A stretch of DNA of 64,000 bases from Anaerolineae bacterium (GCA_017303635.1 JAFLCG010000002.1:406918-470917), one strand, 5' to 3'; shown: positions 48,634 through 56,147, counted from the stretch's first letter. Program-made: numbers and translations. The notes: generated from the letters alone by a model not told the origin.

Positions 48634-49886
48634 CTCACAAAACGTTCGAAAGCCCGAACCGCGTTCCCGATGCCGTCCTCGGCGCGAAGGCGTTCACCGA
48701 AGGCTGAGGCTCGCTGCCGGAGGGGTGCATCGGACATCAACAAGTGGATGGTCTCGCTCAGGTTATCGACTGTCAGTTGGTGCCGCCGCAGCGGGGGAGC
48801 GCCCACGCCCAATTCATGAATGCGCCGGCCCCAGAAGGGCTGATCGCCAATATGGGCGACCACTGCTGACGGCACTCCGGCGCGGAGGGCAGCTGAAGTC
48901 GTGCCTGCGCCGCCGTGATGCACCACCGCCGCCATACGGGGAAACAGCCAGCTATGCGGCGCACCTTCCAGCAGGAATACGTTAGGGGGTAGAGACTCAC
49001 TGTTCAGCCCAGCCCAACCACTGTGGATGATGCCCCGCTGACCGCTTTTTGCCAGAGCGGCCAACAGGAGTTGAAGCGTGGCTTCCGGATCACGGCTGGT
49101 CATGCTGCCGAAGCCGATATAGACCGGTGGCGGGCCAGCTTCCAGGAAAGCGGCCAGTGCTGCTGAGGGTTTCCAGGCAGGATCAGCATCGAGGAACCAG
49201 TAACCCGTGACCTGTTGAAACGCATTCCAGTCCGGCGGGGGCGGTACCACCAGCGGACTAATGCCGATCAGGGCTGGAGTCTGGTTCCAAGCACGCATGA
49301 ATGTGGCCGGACTCGGTTTGGGGAGTTTCAGGCGGTCACGGACTTCAACCGAGGCCGGGCGCAGCACGTTGGACATCATCACTTCAACCACATAACCCAT
49401 CAGGTAGTTGATGACGCTGTTCCGGCGAGGGAGGGGGGCTTGCATCCCGGCAGCGCCGCTGCGAGTCGGCGCCCAGGGGGACAGCAGACCGATCAAATGT
49501 CGTTTGCCCCGCGCCTGACTGACTGCCGCCATGGGCTCGACGGTCAGTACCCCGCTGATAAACGTATCATACTTGTCCAACATGGCGATCACGTCATCCG
49601 CGATGCCGGTTGCGCTCACTTGGACCATACGGCGCATGTTCTGCAGTTCAGTCATGGGGTTATGGCTGCTGGCCTCCAGCCAGTTTTTGCCGATATCGGT
49701 CTGCATAACCGCTTCTATATCGACATGCACGGGGTCGAACTTCAAGCCCTCTTGTTCGATCCAGGATTGGAAGTTGACCCCGGCGGCGATGGTGACATCG
49801 TAGCCAGCGCCCTGCAGACCTTTGCCCAGGGCTACAAATGGCTGTACATCCCCCCGGGAACCAAAGCCGAACAACAGCACACGCAT
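48630..49886 (-). CDS. GT1 family (sterol 3-beta-/rhamnosyl-type) glycosyltransferase
   Basis: A 418-residue GT-B enzyme of the Glyco_transf_28/UDP-glucosyltransferase type. The N-terminus MRVLLFGFGSRGDVQPFVALGKGLQGAGYDVTIA is diagnostic of sterol- and rhamnosyl-transferase-like members. The donor site is seen in PVYIGFGSMTSRDPEAT, FLLEGAPHSWLFPRMAAVVHHGGAGTTSAALRAGVPSAVVAHIGDQPFWGRRI (HHGGAGT and DQPFW motifs). It probably glycosylates a lipid or hopanoid-like molecule. It is a second GT1 enzyme, distinct from the one at 28527-29747. The stop overlaps the stop of the convergent LysM gene by four bases. Confidence 0.9.
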   Translation of the reverse strand: MRVLLFGFGSRGDVQPFVALGKGLQGAGYDVTIAAGVNFQSWIEQEGLKFDPVHVDIEAVMQTDIGKNWLEASSHNPMTELQNMRRMVQVSATGIADDVIAMLDKYDTFISGVLTVEPMAAVSQARGKRHLIGLLSPWAPTRSGAAGMQAPLPRRNSVINYLMGYVVEVMMSNVLRPASVEVRDRLKLPKPSPATFMRAWNQTPALIGISPLVVPPPPDWNAFQQVTGYWFLDADPAWKPSAALAAFLEAGPPPVYIGFGSMTSRDPEATLQLLLAALAKSGQRGIIHSGWAGLNSESLPPNVFLLEGAPHSWLFPRMAAVVHHGGAGTTSAALRAGVPSAVVAHIGDQPFWGRRIHELGVGAPPLRRHQLTVDNLSETIHLLMSDAPLRQRASAFGERLRAEDGIGNAVRAFERFVS

Positions 49887-49971
49887 GAATGCCTATCCTT
49901 GTGGGCAGTAACGGGTATTGTCAGGAGATTATACGGGGTGGCACGGGTAGATGAATGTTCAATTTGCATAT

Positions 49972-50012
49972 AGAAGGCCCCAATGGTTTCTGTGATCACG
50001 CCGGGGCCTTCT
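49972..50012 (-). terminator. Terminator-like 10-bp hairpin
   Basis: AGAAGGCCCC (49972-49981) pairs with GGGGCCTTCT (50003-50012) across 21 bases. It lies downstream of the DinB-like gene (stop at 50041, minus strand) and upstream of the glycosyltransferase gene, separating the two minus-strand genes. Confidence 0.65.
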
Positions 50013-50040
50013 CGATCAGCATACAAACGGATTCAGGCGA

Positions 50041-50520
50041 TCAACCAATCCAGTCGATGATGTTTTGGGGGATCGGCTTGTTCATCACCCGCAGGTAAAC
50101 GGTCACCTTGCCAAAGAAAATCAGGAGTGCTTGCAGATACACATCCATCTGGATAGTCACCGGCAGGGTAAAGCCGCCACCACGGTCAATCAGCTTCTTC
50201 AAGTCTTCTTCGCTCATGGCGCTGAGTACCGATTTCATCTCCGTATCCATGGCGGTGTACCACTCGCGGAGCTTCGTCAGGCTGGTTTCCATAGCTGGAT
50301 CAGGATTCTTCCAGGTAAAGTTCTGGGTGAAGTGCTTGAGGGATTCCAGATAAGCGTGCTGCACATCGCCGCACTCCCGGCACAAGGCGCCGAGAGTCAT
50401 GGCGCTGCCACCCGGCGTAAAAGCCAGGTCGGCATCATTCAGCATATCCAGCAGCGTCAGCCGCATGCCGTGAGTCGGCTCCACCCACTGCCAGTTGGAT
50501 TCCATGTAGCTGTTCATCAA
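50041..50520 (-). CDS. DinB-family protein
   Basis: A 159-residue four-helix-bundle protein resembling the DinB/YfiT superfamily. Seen: HGMRLTLLDMLNDADLAFTPGGSAMTLGALCRECGDVQHAYLESLKHF, with a candidate metal His in DVQHAYLESL, and a later helix MDVYLQALLIFFGKVTVYLRVM where the usual HxxxH is not preserved (F/G instead). The metal site therefore looks incomplete. A second DinB-type protein is encoded at 17604-18101, with low apparent similarity. A purine-rich AGGGAGG sequence lies just upstream of the start. The role is unknown; related proteins are thiol-dependent transferases or stress proteins. Confidence 0.7.
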   Translation of the reverse strand: MMNSYMESNWQWVEPTHGMRLTLLDMLNDADLAFTPGGSAMTLGALCRECGDVQHAYLESLKHFTQNFTWKNPDPAMETSLTKLREWYTAMDTEMKSVLSAMSEEDLKKLIDRGGGFTLPVTIQMDVYLQALLIFFGKVTVYLRVMNKPIPQNIIDWIG

Positions 50521-50714
50521 GTCCCTCCTTCAGGGATAATGGCACCTTGAGATGACTCTAGCACAAATGCTCTATTTTAGAAACATAAGTTCTATTGCGA
50601 AGTCTAACAAAATTCTTACTTAATGTTATCAATATTCGTACGCACAATTTATATCTTCCCTTTATACTTTCTTTAAGGATTGTGGAAATTAAGCAACGAA
50701 GGCTGTTTTCAGAC

Positions 50715-50764
50715 GGGCGCACGGCTGTGCGCCCCTACACAAGGCACTGTTTTGCGTAAGTCCT
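50715..50764. repeat. REP element: GGGCGCAC hairpin plus conserved right end
   Basis: Hairpin GGGCGCAC, GGCT, GTGCGCCC (50715-50734), foot CTAC (50735-50738), then 11 bases and the conserved end TTTTGCGTAAGTCCT (50750-50764). It lies in the gene-free stretch 50521-50898, whose first 150 bases are AT-rich without recognisable signals. It links the GGGCG hairpins to the element beside the RAYT gene, which has the same right end. Confidence 0.82.
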
Positions 50765-50783
50765 ATGGTGTTATTTTCGGTTT

Positions 50784-50863
50784 AGGAGTCACGGGAGGAC
50801 ATGCGGCGCAGACGCCTACGGCATAGTCCTCCCCTACGCAACGTGGTGTTTTGCGTAAGTCCT
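50784..50863. repeat. REP/MITE-like element, 80 bp, with conserved ends
   Basis: Left end AGGAGTCAC, right end GCGTAAGTCCT (TTTTGCGTAAGTCCT at 50849-50863), an imperfect terminal inverted repeat. The internal hairpin is long: GGGAGGAC (50793-50800) with GTCCTCCC (50826-50833), ATGC with GCAT, and an inner GGCG/CGCC; CTAC foot at 50834-50837. It matches 11018-11092 in architecture but not in stem sequence. Confidence 0.82.
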
Positions 50864-50898
50864 GGGTTTGAAAGATGAGTTTGCAGAGGTTCTGATTG

Positions 50899-51183
50899 AT
50901 GACTATTGATATTGGTCAAGTTTATGTCTGGGCGGTTACGGGAATGCTGTTGGGCTTTATTGTTGCACGGATGGTCCGGGGTTGGGGTTTCCGAACCACG
51001 ACCAACGCTACTATCGGCCTATTCAGCGGTCTCATCGGTGGTGCGGCAGTCTGGTATTTGAGCCGCTATGTCGAAGATCTGCCGCTCATGCGGTTTTCTT
51101 TTACCGCGATCGACATCCTGGCCGCGGCAGTAAGCGCCGCGCTCGTCTTGATTGTCTTGCAGTTTATCTGGCGGGCGAACTAG
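50899..51183 (+). CDS. Small membrane protein, GlsB/YeaQ-like
   Basis: A 94-residue protein with three hydrophobic segments (about 7-21, 38-54, 68-91), the size and topology of the GlsB/YeaQ/YmgE (transglycosylase-associated) family. Glycine-rich turns (GLFSGLIGGAAVWYLSRYV) fit this family, but the match is modest because the family's usual first-helix motif is not exact. ATG 50899 has AGAGG nine bases upstream; a TTG one codon earlier is rejected. It is convergent with the HEAT-repeat gene, and the two stops interlock in CTAG. The family is often induced by stress; the mechanism is unknown. Confidence 0.65.
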   Translation: MTIDIGQVYVWAVTGMLLGFIVARMVRGWGFRTTTNATIGLFSGLIGGAAVWYLSRYVEDLPLMRFSFTAIDILAAAVSAALVLIVLQFIWRAN

Positions 51184-51743
51184 ACCAGCAGATTTGAGAG
51201 GTGGGCGACGGCCTCTCGCATTCTTTCGACGGCATAAGGCATCTGCTCGTAGCGTAAGGCTTCCTGCAACGGCAGGAGCGCTTCAGCCGCGCCCAGATGC
51301 CCCAGGGACCAGGCCGCGCACCCGCGCAGCGAGCCATCGGTATGTCGCAGCGACGCAATCAAGTGCGGCGTGGCTTCCTGGCACTGGACTGCACCGAGCG
51401 CCACAGCCAGCATCTGGCGAACCGGCAGTTCTGATTCGAGTATCGTGAAGCACTCCAATAAAGCTGGCCCGGCACGTCTATCCCCGATTTTCGCCAGCGC
51501 ATCCGCCGCCGCGCTGCGGACCCCACTGGCAGAGTCTCCCAGACAGGTGATGAGGATGGGAACGGCTACCTGAGCGTGTCGTATTCCCAGGATATCACAC
51601 AGGATCTGGCGGGCTTTTTCCGCGTTACATGTTTCCAACGCGCGGACAATTTCAGTAGCTGATGCATCGGCCATGATGCGTTGTTTGGCCTGCGCGCCAC
51701 TCCTGGATTCTTCCAGTAAGGTGATGATATCGGTGGCTTGCAT
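51180..51743 (-). CDS. HEAT-repeat (PBS lyase-like) protein
   Basis: A 187-residue all-helical protein made of HEAT/EZ-type repeats: ARQILCDILGIRHAQVAVPILITCLGDSASGVRSAAADALAKIGDRRAGPALLECF, LPVRQMLAVALGAVQCQEATPHLIASLRHTDGSLRGCAAWSLGHLGAAEALLPL and a final YEQMPYAVERMREAVAHLS. The pattern (VRxxAAxALGxLG) is the PBS-lyase/HEAT_2 type, common in Cyanobacteria and Chloroflexota as a protein-interaction scaffold. No catalytic residues are seen. It is divergent from the FHA gene with a shared upstream region of about 150 bp, so the two may be co-regulated. Confidence 0.87.
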   Translation of the reverse strand: MQATDIITLLEESRSGAQAKQRIMADASATEIVRALETCNAEKARQILCDILGIRHAQVAVPILITCLGDSASGVRSAAADALAKIGDRRAGPALLECFTILESELPVRQMLAVALGAVQCQEATPHLIASLRHTDGSLRGCAAWSLGHLGAAEALLPLQEALRYEQMPYAVERMREAVAHLSNLLV

Positions 51744-51822
51744 GTTATTATGCCCTCGATGAGCAGTTCAAGCAGCAGCCCACGCCCAACCCACGTTTGC
51801 CGTGCGCGAAGCTCGCATTGGG

Positions 51823-51851
51823 TTGCCCTATTCTCATGCCCCCCTTATAAT
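51823..51851 (+). promoter_or_regulatory. Sigma70-type promoter for the FHA gene
   Basis: TTGCCC (51823-51828), 17 bases, TATAAT (51846-51851). A start of transcription near 51858 would leave a leader of about 33 bases, including GAAGGGG before ATG 51891. This supports the later of the possible starts for the FHA protein. Confidence 0.6.
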
Positions 51852-51890
51852 ACCTCCAGTAAAGTATCCGCAATGAAGGGGACGCCTGTT

Positions 51891-52691
51891 ATGCAGCAGT
51901 CCAACGACCCGTTTCGATTGGTCGTCCGCCGAGGACCACAACCGAACCAGACGTATGAGCTGAATAAAGACATCATCACATTGGGGCGCGACATCACCAA
52001 TGATATTGTCATCAATGATCCGGAGGTCAGCCGTCATCATATGCGCCTGACCCGGGGAGCGGGTGGCTTTACCATTGAAGACCTCGGTTCTACCAATGGC
52101 ACGTTTATCAACGGGCAGCGCATCACAGGTGCGAAACCCCTGAATAATGGCGATATGATTGGCTTAGGGGAAACGGTGACCCTGGGCTATGAGATGGTGC
52201 GGAATATACCGGGAATGGCACCTGCGCCGGCTGCACCCCAGCCGATGGCCCCTCAACCCCAGCCCGTACCGCAGCAACCCATCAGCCCCTACGCGCCACC
52301 CGCAGAACCGGCCGCCCGGCCTCCTGTACAGGCGCAACCGGTGCAGCCGATGCCTTCGGCGCAGCAACAACCTCCGTCAGCTTCCTCGTATGGTTATGGC
52401 AACCAACCGATTCAGAGCCAATTACCGCAGGCCAGCCAACCGGCTTACGGGCAAGCGGCCCCGCAAGCGCCGGGGGGATATGATTATGATCCCTACGCCG
52501 CCCGCGAGGACGAACCCCGCAGCAACCTGCGCTGGATCATCATTGGCTGTGCGGTGCTGCTGCTTTTCTGCTGCTGCATCAGTGTGGTCAGCCTGGTGTT
52601 GGTTGACCAGGCCTGCCTGTGGGATCGTATCCCGATCCTGTGGGATGTGCTGCAAGCCTTCGGGGTTCGGGTCGCCTGCGTAGCCGGGTAG
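51891..52691 (+). CDS. FHA-domain membrane protein
   Basis: A 266-residue protein. Residues about 8-100 are an FHA phosphothreonine-binding domain: FRLVVRRGPQPNQTYELNKDIITLGRDITNDIVINDPEVSRHHMRLT, with intact GR, SRHH and the STNGTFING strand-turn. A long Pro/Gln/Ala-rich linker follows (about 110-215), then a single membrane helix (about 223-243, WIIIGCAVLLLFCCCISVVSLVLV) and a short outer tail. ATG 51891 is chosen from the GAAGGGG ribosome-binding site and the promoter that ends just upstream; the open frame extends 51 codons further. Such proteins read Ser/Thr-kinase signals at the membrane; no kinase gene is in the window. Confidence 0.87.
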   Translation: MQQSNDPFRLVVRRGPQPNQTYELNKDIITLGRDITNDIVINDPEVSRHHMRLTRGAGGFTIEDLGSTNGTFINGQRITGAKPLNNGDMIGLGETVTLGYEMVRNIPGMAPAPAAPQPMAPQPQPVPQQPISPYAPPAEPAARPPVQAQPVQPMPSAQQQPPSASSYGYGNQPIQSQLPQASQPAYGQAAPQAPGGYDYDPYAAREDEPRSNLRWIIIGCAVLLLFCCCISVVSLVLVDQACLWDRIPILWDVLQAFGVRVACVAG

Positions 52692-52748
52692 TACTTCGAA
52701 CAATCAGACAAGGGAGGAGGCACAGCTCCTCCCTTCAAGGAATGCGGT

Positions 52749-53165
52749 GTGTATTACCACCTTCAAAGCCTGACCCCACAGCTCTGTTTCATCACCTGGC
52801 GGAATGCTGCCTGGAACCACTCGCGCCCTCAGACCACGTTTGTCGATGAACTCACCAAGCTGCTGAACGCAGCCACCCAGCCCCTCTACTTCCTTTCCGA
52901 TTTGCGACAAGGTCATCTGATGATGGTGCGGGAAGTGCGCCGCCTGGCTGAACTGGCTAAGCATCCTCAGTATGGTGGCGGGGTGGCGTTCAGTGACCGC
53001 GTCGTGGCTGAAGTCATGGTCGAGAGCTTCGCAGCCTTCGCCGGACAATCCAACCTGTTTTTTCATCGTCTGGAAGAGGCACTGGCGCGTTTGGAGCAGA
53101 TGCAACCAGGCGTGACGGCCGGGGTCGATTGGCAAGCAGCCCTGGAAAAAGCCGCCGCCGATTAA
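52749..53165 (+). CDS. Hypothetical protein downstream of the FHA gene
   Basis: A 138-residue cytoplasmic protein without a family that I can name. The start is GTG with AAGGA upstream. The layout is strand, helix, strand, helix: LCFITWRNAAWN, FVDELTKLLNAATQPLYFLSDLRQGH, REVRRLAELAKHPQYGGGVAFSDRVVAEVMVESFAAFAGQSNLFFHRLEEALARLEQ. The closing FFxxxxEALxxLE segment resembles SpoIIAA/STAS-like folds and the gene at 25972-26421, a weak structural analogy only. It is 57 bp behind the FHA gene on the same strand and probably shares its promoter, so it may be part of an FHA-linked signalling pair. Confidence 0.55.
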   Translation: MYYHLQSLTPQLCFITWRNAAWNHSRPQTTFVDELTKLLNAATQPLYFLSDLRQGHLMMVREVRRLAELAKHPQYGGGVAFSDRVVAEVMVESFAAFAGQSNLFFHRLEEALARLEQMQPGVTAGVDWQAALEKAAAD

Positions 53166-53179
53166 CACCAGTCAACAAA

Positions 53180-53207
53180 ACAGGCGGCCCTTGTGGGAGC
53201 CGCCTGT
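53180..53207. terminator. 9-bp hairpin between convergent small genes
   Basis: ACAGGCGGC pairs with GCCGCCTGT over a 10-base loop. On the minus strand it is followed by TTTTGTT, a plausible terminator for the small gene at 53273-53488. On the plus strand it follows the stop at 53165 by 14 bp. Confidence 0.65.
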
Positions 53208-53272
53208 CAGTCATGGATCGCTGTTGTGGAGTGTTCCGGTCGTCCACGCAGCGCCCTAGTTGTGAGCAAAAG

Positions 53273-53488
53273 CTAGCCTACTCGGTTCTCCGCCGGAATA
53301 AGCGCCGTTGATGAGTCTGGTGAAGCAACGGTCATGGGGCGCATGAACTGCAACAGGCGAGCGAGTGGTTGCGGGCGCGATGGATTCACAGCACTCAAAG
53401 CGATCTCTTCCAACCGACGTTGGTCAGCCTGAGCCAGCATTTCCTGTTGCTTGAAATTCGCGTGTTGGAATTCGGTATAGCCGTTCAT
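53273..53488 (-). CDS. Small hypothetical protein (71 aa)
   Basis: A 71-residue hydrophilic protein starting MNGYTEFQHANFKQQEMLAQADQRRLEEIALSAV: an amphipathic helix rich in Gln, Glu and Arg, then a proline-containing middle (NPSRPQPLARLLQFMRPM) and a polar tail. ATG 53488 has GGAGAGGGG a few bases upstream, which supports translation; a TTG six codons earlier is less likely. A terminator-like hairpin follows on the same strand. There is no known family. The helix could be amphipathic and bind a partner or membrane. Confidence rests on the ribosome-binding site and flanking terminator rather than on homology. Confidence 0.5.
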   Translation of the reverse strand: MNGYTEFQHANFKQQEMLAQADQRRLEEIALSAVNPSRPQPLARLLQFMRPMTVASPDSSTALIPAENRVG

Positions 53489-53576
53489 ATCACATCCCCT
53501 CTCCAAGTTGTTTCCACCTACATCTTGAGGATAAGAGGATATGCGGACGAATTACGTCCTCATTAGAACTTAATTT

Positions 53577-54215
53577 TCATTTCCGAGGGGACATTATAGC
53601 TTCGAGCTGATCGCCAATGGCCTGCAACAGGCTTTGCATATAGCCTTCCGCGGGGCAAGCCAGCGACGAATCCAGCACATAATAGCGTTCATCTGGCAGG
53701 GTGACGCGCAGACCGATGCGCCCATAGGCATGGCTGATAATATGGACGGTCCAGGATACACCCTGATGCACATACGGGTATCCTTCAGAAAAGACGCGCA
53801 CCGAATCATACAGCCACTGCTGATAGACCCGGCTGAATGCTGGACGTGCATCCCCACGGATGAGCGCCATGGCATGGGCATGGAGGACATCGCTCAATCC
53901 GGCTACTGCAAATTCGATCTCTGATTCGCGTAAACCGACTTGGGCGTTCAGCCCTCGCAGCCCGTTATCGAACTGGCGCACATAGTCAGGTAGTTGGTTC
54001 ATCCATCCCGTGGGTGTGAGGTGAGATGGCAGACTGGCGAGCAGCGCTGCCCGCAATTCGTTCAACTCGGTTCCGGCAGAATCCAGCCGCCCCAGTTCTG
54101 TCCAATCTTTGGGCGTAAAGGCATCAACACCAAAATGATCTGGCAGGGTCTGTTCAGCCCGGAATTGCTTGATCGGGATGAACCTGTGTAGAGCGACATC
54201 GATCTGCAAGTCCAT
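53577..54215 (-). CDS. Hypothetical protein coupled to the DJ-1/PfpI gene
   Basis: A 212-residue cytoplasmic protein with no recognised domain. It is largely helical: LDSAGTELNELRAALLASLP, DYVRQFDNGLRGLNAQVGLRESEIEFAVAGLSDVLHAHAMALIRG and FSRVYQQWLYDSVRVFSEGYPYVHQG. Then comes a beta-hairpin-rich C-terminal part (VSWTVHIISHAYGRIGLRVTLPDERYYVLDSSLACPAEGYMQSLLQAIGDQLEAIM). Its ATG overlaps the stop of the DJ-1/PfpI gene by one base, so translation is coupled. The partner suggests stress or regulatory function, but nothing in the sequence shows an activity. Confidence 0.65.
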   Translation of the reverse strand: MDLQIDVALHRFIPIKQFRAEQTLPDHFGVDAFTPKDWTELGRLDSAGTELNELRAALLASLPSHLTPTGWMNQLPDYVRQFDNGLRGLNAQVGLRESEIEFAVAGLSDVLHAHAMALIRGDARPAFSRVYQQWLYDSVRVFSEGYPYVHQGVSWTVHIISHAYGRIGLRVTLPDERYYVLDSSLACPAEGYMQSLLQAIGDQLEAIMSPRK

Positions 54216-54805
54216 CAGCCGGCCCAGTAGTCATACTGCATAGAGCGCGCTGTATCAGCAGCAATCTCGGCCCCGAGCAGACGCTTGACCACATACAATG
54301 ACAGATCGATCCCGGCAGAAACGCCAGCCGAGAGCAGCACCCGTCCATTATCGACATAGCGTTCATCCGGGCAGATGGTCGCGGTCGGCGCGGCCTGGCG
54401 CAATTCCTCCATTGCCGCCCAGTGCGTCGTCGCTCGCTGCCCCTCCAGCAAACCGGCACGTCCCAGAATGATCGCCCCTGTACAGACACTCAAGAGAAGT
54501 TCGACCCGGTTGGCCTGCTTTTGCACCCAGGCGATCAGGTTCGCGTTATGTTGTTCCCGGCGAGTGCCATAGCCCCCCGGAATCAGCAGTATGTCCAACG
54601 GCGGCGCATATTGGAGTGTATAGGTGGGATTCAGGCTGAGGCCATTGCGGGCAATGACTGGTCCGGCTTTTTCGGCCAGCGTGAAGACATGGAACGGTCT
54701 TTCCGGCTCACCCCGCTTGCCAGCGACTCCAAAAACCTCAAACGGCCCGGCAAAATCCAGCACTTCAACATCATCAAAAATCAGGATGCCCACTGTACGT
54801 GGCAT
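54215..54805 (-). CDS. DJ-1/PfpI family protein (GATase1-like)
   Basis: A 196-residue DJ-1/PfpI superfamily protein without the AraC DNA-binding domain that many related GlxA proteins carry. Seen: VGILIFDDVEVLDFAGPFEVFGVA (with the acidic residue of the active site), ILLIPGGYGTR, the nucleophile elbow LLLSVCTGAIILGRAGLL with Cys as likely nucleophile, and DERYVDNGRVLLSAGVSAGIDLSLYVVKRLLG. This order matches isonitrile hydratase/transcription-regulator-like members. It is upstream of, and coupled to, an unknown protein gene, and follows a DtxR/MntR-type gene 17 bp downstream of that gene's stop. Confidence 0.88.
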   Translation of the reverse strand: MPRTVGILIFDDVEVLDFAGPFEVFGVAGKRGEPERPFHVFTLAEKAGPVIARNGLSLNPTYTLQYAPPLDILLIPGGYGTRREQHNANLIAWVQKQANRVELLLSVCTGAIILGRAGLLEGQRATTHWAAMEELRQAAPTATICPDERYVDNGRVLLSAGVSAGIDLSLYVVKRLLGAEIAADTARSMQYDYWAG

Positions 54806-54822
54806 AGTTCACGCCCCTGGGA

Positions 54823-55497
54823 TTATTCAGGCTCCACAAAAATACAATCGGCCACCTGATGCCCAATGATATGGGTCGCCCCGTTCACCTGGGTGGTGAT
54901 CGGCCCATCAAAGGGTTCACGATCCAGAACCTGAACGCGGGCTTCCAGATAAAACCCCCGGTCCAGAATGTACTGGAGCATGGCCTGGTTACCTGACTTG
55001 ATGCGCGCCACAACCGCGATCTGCTTGATGGGCCAGTCCGTCAAGCGGTCAAGCTCACGCTGCTCAATATCCCCACTCGCAGTTGGGATCGGGTCCCCAT
55101 GCGGGTCTGTGGCGGGATCATCCAAGCGAGCCGCAAGCGCTTCGACAAAGCGGTCAGAAACGGCATGTTCGAGATTTTCCGCCTCATCGTGGACTTCGTG
55201 CAGCGCATAGCCCAGCTCACTGACCAGATACAGTTCGATCAAGCGGTGACGGCGGATAATCTTCAAGGCCAATGCCCGCCCAGCCTCGGTGAGGGTCATC
55301 CCCTGGTATTTCTGGTAATCGAGCAAACCAGCCTCGGTCAAGCGCTGCGCCATATCGGTGATCGAAGGCGCTTTCATATTCAATGTTTCAGCCAGGGTGT
55401 TGGTCGTTACCCGCAGATCGCCCTGTTGTAAGGCGAACATCGCCTTCAGGAAATTCTGAGCAGATTCAGATCGGGTGATGTCAGCACGGTCAGCCAT
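54823..55497 (-). CDS. DtxR/MntR family metal-dependent regulator
   Basis: A 224-residue metal-sensing repressor with three parts. The winged helix-turn-helix spans about 8-75 (SAQNFLKAMFALQQGDLRVTTNTLAETLNMKAPSITDMAQRLTEAGLL). The dimerisation/metal domain spans about 76-140 (ALKIIRRHRLIELYLVSELGYALHEVHDEAENLEHAVSD). A C-terminal FeoA/SH3-like domain lies about 150-224. Metal ligands Glu107, Glu110 and His111 match the MntR pattern (E, E, H; DtxR has Cys in place of the first), but the N-terminal Asp8/Met10 position looks like Asn. Fe or Mn specificity is therefore open. ATG 55497 is chosen over 55542, as the conserved region starts just after it. It is divergent from the peroxiredoxin-like gene. 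Confidence 0.88.
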   Translation of the reverse strand: MADRADITRSESAQNFLKAMFALQQGDLRVTTNTLAETLNMKAPSITDMAQRLTEAGLLDYQKYQGMTLTEAGRALALKIIRRHRLIELYLVSELGYALHEVHDEAENLEHAVSDRFVEALAARLDDPATDPHGDPIPTASGDIEQRELDRLTDWPIKQIAVVARIKSGNQAMLQYILDRGFYLEARVQVLDREPFDGPITTQVNGATHIIGHQVADCIFVEPE

Positions 55498-55651
55498 AAG
55501 GCAGTTTCTCGCTCCTGCACACGTGGATGCCGTAGCAATCATAGCATATTCGTACTATTGAGGGCCTTAGTAAGCTTTGTTAACGAAAAATTCATAATCA
55601 ATTGTTGTACACTGCATTCAGGATCATCCATCGTTTTGTGGAGTTGAACCC

Positions 55652-56143
55652 ATGCTTGCGCCCCAACCCAGCCTCTCGCTTGGTCGTCTTGCCCCCCGGT
55701 TTCACCTGCCTGACCATAACCGCGCTCAGCATAACCTGACGGATCTGATGGGCGAACGCGGCCTCATCCTCGGCTTCACGGGGGATATTTGGCGACCGGC
55801 CAGCGTCCGGCGGATTCTGTGGTTGCATCGCCACGCCCACATGCTCCAACGTACCGGGTTCAACGTTGCGCTCCTCATTCACGATGAGCCGCATATGGTT
55901 TATGGTTTTTACGCCAGCAGCCCCACGCCGCCCGTGTTCCCCATGCTGGCGGATGTCGATGGCGCAGTCCATCAGTTATTTGGGATGGATGACCAGGCAG
56001 GGATGATCGTTCTCGATCATGAGTTGAGAGTCCGACAGAACTGGACCCTGACGGCAGACCGAATCTGGCCGCGCCTGACCGAGATCACGGACACTCTGGA
56101 CCTTATTGGGGACCGATATGTCCAGCCACAAGTCTCGCTGTGA
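55652..56143 (+). CDS. Thioredoxin-fold AhpC/TSA-like protein lacking cysteines
   Basis: A 163-residue protein with the peroxiredoxin layout: LGRLAPRFHLPDHNRAQHNLTDLMGERGLILGFTGDIWRPASVRRILWLHRHAHML (the usual GxxAPxFxLxDxxGxxxxLxD... opening), PMLADVDGAVHQLFGM and GMIVLDHELRVRQNW. The peroxidatic Cys in the PxxxTxxC region is absent (GDIWRPASVRRI), and no cysteine occurs anywhere in the protein. It cannot be a peroxidase and is probably a structural or sensing relative. It is divergent from a DtxR/MntR-type repressor gene, so it could be a metal-controlled stress protein. Confidence 0.72.
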   Translation: MLAPQPSLSLGRLAPRFHLPDHNRAQHNLTDLMGERGLILGFTGDIWRPASVRRILWLHRHAHMLQRTGFNVALLIHDEPHMVYGFYASSPTPPVFPMLADVDGAVHQLFGMDDQAGMIVLDHELRVRQNWTLTADRIWPRLTEITDTLDLIGDRYVQPQVSL

Positions 56144-56147
56144 TGTG

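Noticed and set aside
50700..50870. Possible CRISPR repeat-spacer unit, because TTTTGCGTAAGTCCT recurs about 100 bp apart
   Set aside because: Only two local copies with an intervening palindromic element and a third copy 39 kb away beside a RAYT gene; no cas genes. REP-type elements explain it better.
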